14,579 nt of DNA from Bacillota bacterium. GTDB lineage: Bacteria > Bacillota > Clostridia > Acetivibrionales > DSM-1351. A program made the position numbers and the translations under genes. Below the pieces are notes generated by a model, which saw nothing but the letters and a program-made list of their open reading frames with translations, had not been told where the DNA came from and searched no databases. Positions 13,401 through 14,579 of this stretch are shown here, one piece after another (the first letter of the stretch is position 1; the number at the start of each line of letters is the position of its first letter). The DNA lies in contig JAEYNY010000064.1 of assembly GCA_023412275.1 (NCBI GenBank), positions 1-14,579 of the forward strand. The letters run 5' to 3'.

Positions 13401-14448
13401 CGTAAGAACACCTGTAGACATAGGCAAAGCAGAGGCTAAAGACATATTCCCTGTAAAAATAGAGAATAACGCTCCTACAGATTATCCAGTGGGAATTACG
13501 AAAGTTTTGTGGAAAGCTACAGATGCAAACGGAAATCAAAGCGAAGCTTTGCAGAACGTAATTGTAAAGGATACTACCAAACCAGTGTTAACAGTTCCCA
13601 ATGATATTACCTTGGAGGCTACTGCTAAACTAACCCCTGTTGATATCGGAAAGGCCGATGCAACAGACATTTTCCCTGTAGAAATTAAAAGTAATGCGCC
13701 TGAGGCTTATCCTCTTGGTACAACAGTTATAACCTGGACTGCAACTGATGCCAACGGAAACGCAGTAACTAAGACACAAAATATAACTATTACAGACAAA
13801 ACATGTCCAAAACTTGAAGTGCCGGAGGACACAACTAAAGAGGCTACTGCAATATTAACACCTGTAGATATTGGTCAAGCCATAGCAACTGACATATTTG
13901 ATCCAACTACAAAAAATGATGCTCCACAAGCTTATCCTCTGGGAACTACAGTAGTAACCTGGACAGCAACTGATACCAACGAAAATTCTACAACTAAAAC
14001 ACAAAGAATAAAAATTGTTGATACTACACCACCGGAACTTAATATCCCAGAAGATATAACCATGGAAGCAACAGCTATATTGACTCCTGTGGATATTGGA
14101 CAGGCATCCGCAAAGGATATATTCGACGTAGAAGTTATAAATAATATACCTGAAGCCTACCCGGTAGGAACAACAGAGGTAATCTGGACAGCAACTGATG
14201 CCAACGGGAATTCTACAACTAAAATACAGAAAATAACAATTACAGACACTACCAAGCCTACATTAAAGGTTCCAGAAGACATAACAACCGAAGCAACAGC
14301 GATAAACACACCTGTTAGTATTGGTGAAGCAACAGCAACTGATATTTTCAAGGTGGAAGTAAAGAGTGATGCACCAGAAGCTTTCCCAATAGGAACAACC
14401 GAAGTTACTTGGACAGCAACCGATGCAAACGGAAATGTAACAACATAG
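10420..14448 (+). CDS. Giant exported surface protein with Ig-like and hyalin (HYR) repeats, interrupted by an in-frame TAG
   Basis: The visible product is 1342 residues. A basic N-terminus and hydrophobic core (about 18-38) form a Sec signal with likely cleavage after FSA (residue 46). Residues 52-184 resemble a Big_1-type Ig-like domain (LTVVAKDAEGKPLAGIPVTF). Residues 185-447 are three related repeats beginning DNTPP, DRTPP and DKSPP, with W-x-N or WND and AVDKAGN motifs. From residue 448 there are HYR repeats of about 75 residues with TDIF, NNAP, PVGTT, VTWTATD and DANGN motifs, folds used in adhesion and cell-surface spacing. The start has TTGGAGG 7 bp upstream. TAG 14446-14448 stands where other repeats have Lys, and the frame continues intact afterwards, so the intended protein is longer and its anchor lies outside the window. 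Partner and function are unknown. Confidence 0.88.
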   Translation: MKEKKSPFAAKSKSISMLHKWVCCILLGVLTFSLAVVFSDGEAFSADSSGSALYAVSPLRQQMMLSQPSPAVTGGRGFMMPLTVVAKDAEGKPLAGIPVTFEVSDSKVVIAQMRGFDSRFITVNTDSNGMASCVNTYVGYAGEGYQMYSLLVGSIENLLVKASAPGWNTVTFTVQVGTYKANLVDNTPPLMTVSAKDESGAEYIAGKWTNQWVTVTYEAKDTLSAIKSCTPQDVVSYEGENITSTGTAVDMANNSSTLTFGPINIDRTPPTTEAIIPPPGESGWYNQNVPINFTGRDSYSGIDYFCYRIGDGEEIKLPGPSASVVIEKEGAFSVYWYAVDKAGNKESIQKAYLQIDKSPPEVQCSVSPESNADGWNDTSVTVNLKLSDIYSNVKELHYKIGENGTENIAQGYSKSFTLNNEGNTDVIYWAVDNVGNISAKKCTQVKIDKTNPVVHPPKDITVEATAVKTPVNIGNATVEDMSDVVLTNDAPADGFPVGVTPVTWKATDKVGNMTSVVQNITVKDTVAPVLTVQGNIVVEATGVGTKVTLPPAKATDIFPVAISNDSLEEFPVGETTVTWTAEDANKNITKATEKVIVIDSTKPVLTVPDNMTVEAIGRRTPVNIGQALATDIFKVDITNNAPADYPVGKATVTWKATDANGNVTTKDQIITIQDTKAPDLVIPDDITIEATDRKMVLDIGQATATDIFNVTVSSNAPEYYTIGTTHVTWKAVDENGNVTTKVQNITVTDKTKPVITVPADIKVEATGILTPVQIQVPEAYDIFPIVISSNCIETKLFPIGTTIIKWKVIDENGNESIVEQRITVVDTTKPLLTVPKDVKVEATAIRTPVNIGQAIATDIFSVELKNNAPIDFPIGTTKVTWTATDANGNITIGYQNVTVEDTTKPVLSIPGDKKVEATAVRTPVDPGIATAKDIFPVTIKNNALTDYPIGTTPITWTATDENQNADTKVQNITIVDTTKPLLIIPADVTIEATAVRTPVDIGKAEAKDIFPVKIENNAPTDYPVGITKVLWKATDANGNQSEALQNVIVKDTTKPVLTVPNDITLEATAKLTPVDIGKADATDIFPVEIKSNAPEAYPLGTTVITWTATDANGNAVTKTQNITITDKTCPKLEVPEDTTKEATAILTPVDIGQAIATDIFDPTTKNDAPQAYPLGTTVVTWTATDTNENSTTKTQRIKIVDTTPPELNIPEDITMEATAILTPVDIGQASAKDIFDVEVINNIPEAYPVGTTEVIWTATDANGNSTTKIQKITITDTTKPTLKVPEDITTEATAINTPVSIGEATATDIFKVEVKSDAPEAFPIGTTEVTWTATDANGNVTT

Positions 14449-14579
14449 CTACAAAAAGTAACAATACAAGATACAACAAACCCATTACTTATAAAACCAG
14501 ATGATATAACAACCGAAGCAACAGCCATAAACACACCTGTTAGTATTGGTGAAGCAACAGCAACAGACATTTTCAAGGT
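11761..14579 (+). repeat. Tandem array of 13 HYR-encoding repeats, 225-bp period
   Basis: Unit starts (the GAT/GAC of the D-x-x-x-P motif) lie at 11761, 11989, 12214, 12439, 12664, 12895, 13120, 13345, 13570, 13795, 14020, 14245 and 14470. The period is 225 bp except for unit 1 (228 bp) and unit 5 (231 bp), which carry one and two extra codons before the PVG/PIG motif. Early units are diverged, and the last two are nearly identical in DNA where they can be compared. Unit 12 contains the TAG and unit 13 is cut by the window edge. Confidence 0.95.
14449..14579 (+). pseudogene. Continuation of the HYR protein frame beyond the TAG (3' end outside window)
   Basis: The frame of the giant protein stays open for the remaining 43 codons, finishing repeat 12 (LQKVTIQ) and starting repeat 13 (DTTNPLLIKPDDITTEATAI and on to TDIF). 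No start codon with a ribosome binding site follows the TAG and no terminator is seen, so this is downstream coding sequence of the same gene. It is either stranded by a nonsense mutation or translated by readthrough. Confidence 0.8.

Noticed and set aside
11067..14576. Several long minus-strand open frames (up to about 210 codons) opposite the HYR repeats.
   Set aside because: They mirror the repeat composition of the plus-strand gene, have no ribosome binding sites, and their products are low-complexity Cys/Tyr/Ile-rich or Thr/Val-rich sequence without family features.
11761..14579. CRISPR array, suggested by the regular repetition.
   Set aside because: The 225-bp period is coding, in frame throughout, with protein-level conservation and no unique spacers between identical short repeats.

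Overview
The window looks like a chromosomal segment of a low-GC, mesophilic Clostridia bacterium. AT-rich intergenic DNA, GGAGG-type ribosome binding sites, TrmR/TrhP-type tRNA modification genes next to mltG, and a giant hyalin-repeat surface protein fit a Ruminiclostridium-like cellulolytic clostridium. That placement is inference; no rRNA or species marker is present.

Positions 1-4404 are conserved housekeeping DNA on the + strand: the C-terminal half of TypA/BipA, MltG with an unusual three-helix membrane N-terminus, a TrmR-like O-methyltransferase and a TrhP-like U32 protein. The last two are expected to act in sequence on uridine 34 of tRNA (hydroxylation, then methylation). The block ends at a perfect 17-bp bidirectional terminator.

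Positions 4405-8226 hold unrelated single genes. They are a secreted beta-domain protein (-), a decayed HD-domain gene whose old stop still overlaps the start of a GNAT acetyltransferase (+), and an orphan class B penicillin-binding protein (+). The PBP converges on the next block at a 14-bp stem terminator.

Positions 8227-10055 are the most unusual part, all on the - strand. Read in the direction of transcription: a 116-aa protein with a sigma-70 region-4 helix-turn-helix; an overlapping 72-aa protein resembling sigma region 1.2/2.1; a 311-bp gap with strong hairpins, one a terminator-like stem just before the next gene; a 100-aa protein with one membrane helix and a coiled coil; and, overlapping it by 8 bp, an M15 endolysin-like peptidase without a signal peptide. 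The two regulators resemble a two-subunit sigma factor of the Bacillus SigO/RsoA kind. The other two genes look like a phage-derived lysis pair, and no phage structural genes are visible.

Positions 10420-14579 encode, divergently (+), a very large exported protein: signal peptide, Big-like domain, three Ig-like repeats, then at least 13 hyalin (HYR) repeats with an almost invariant 225-bp period. An in-frame TAG at 14446-14448 interrupts repeat 12, but the same frame stays open with a good repeat 13 to the window edge. This implies a recent nonsense mutation, a sequencing error or readthrough. The leader of this gene carries a possible sigma-28-type promoter and stacked Shine-Dalgarno sequences.

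The hypothesis worth testing is that the split sigma factor, the lysis pair and possibly the adjacent giant surface protein form one regulated release or remodelling system, comparable to UviA/UviB, TcdR/TcdE or holin-endolysin secretion. The window supports the parts list; the functional link is inference.
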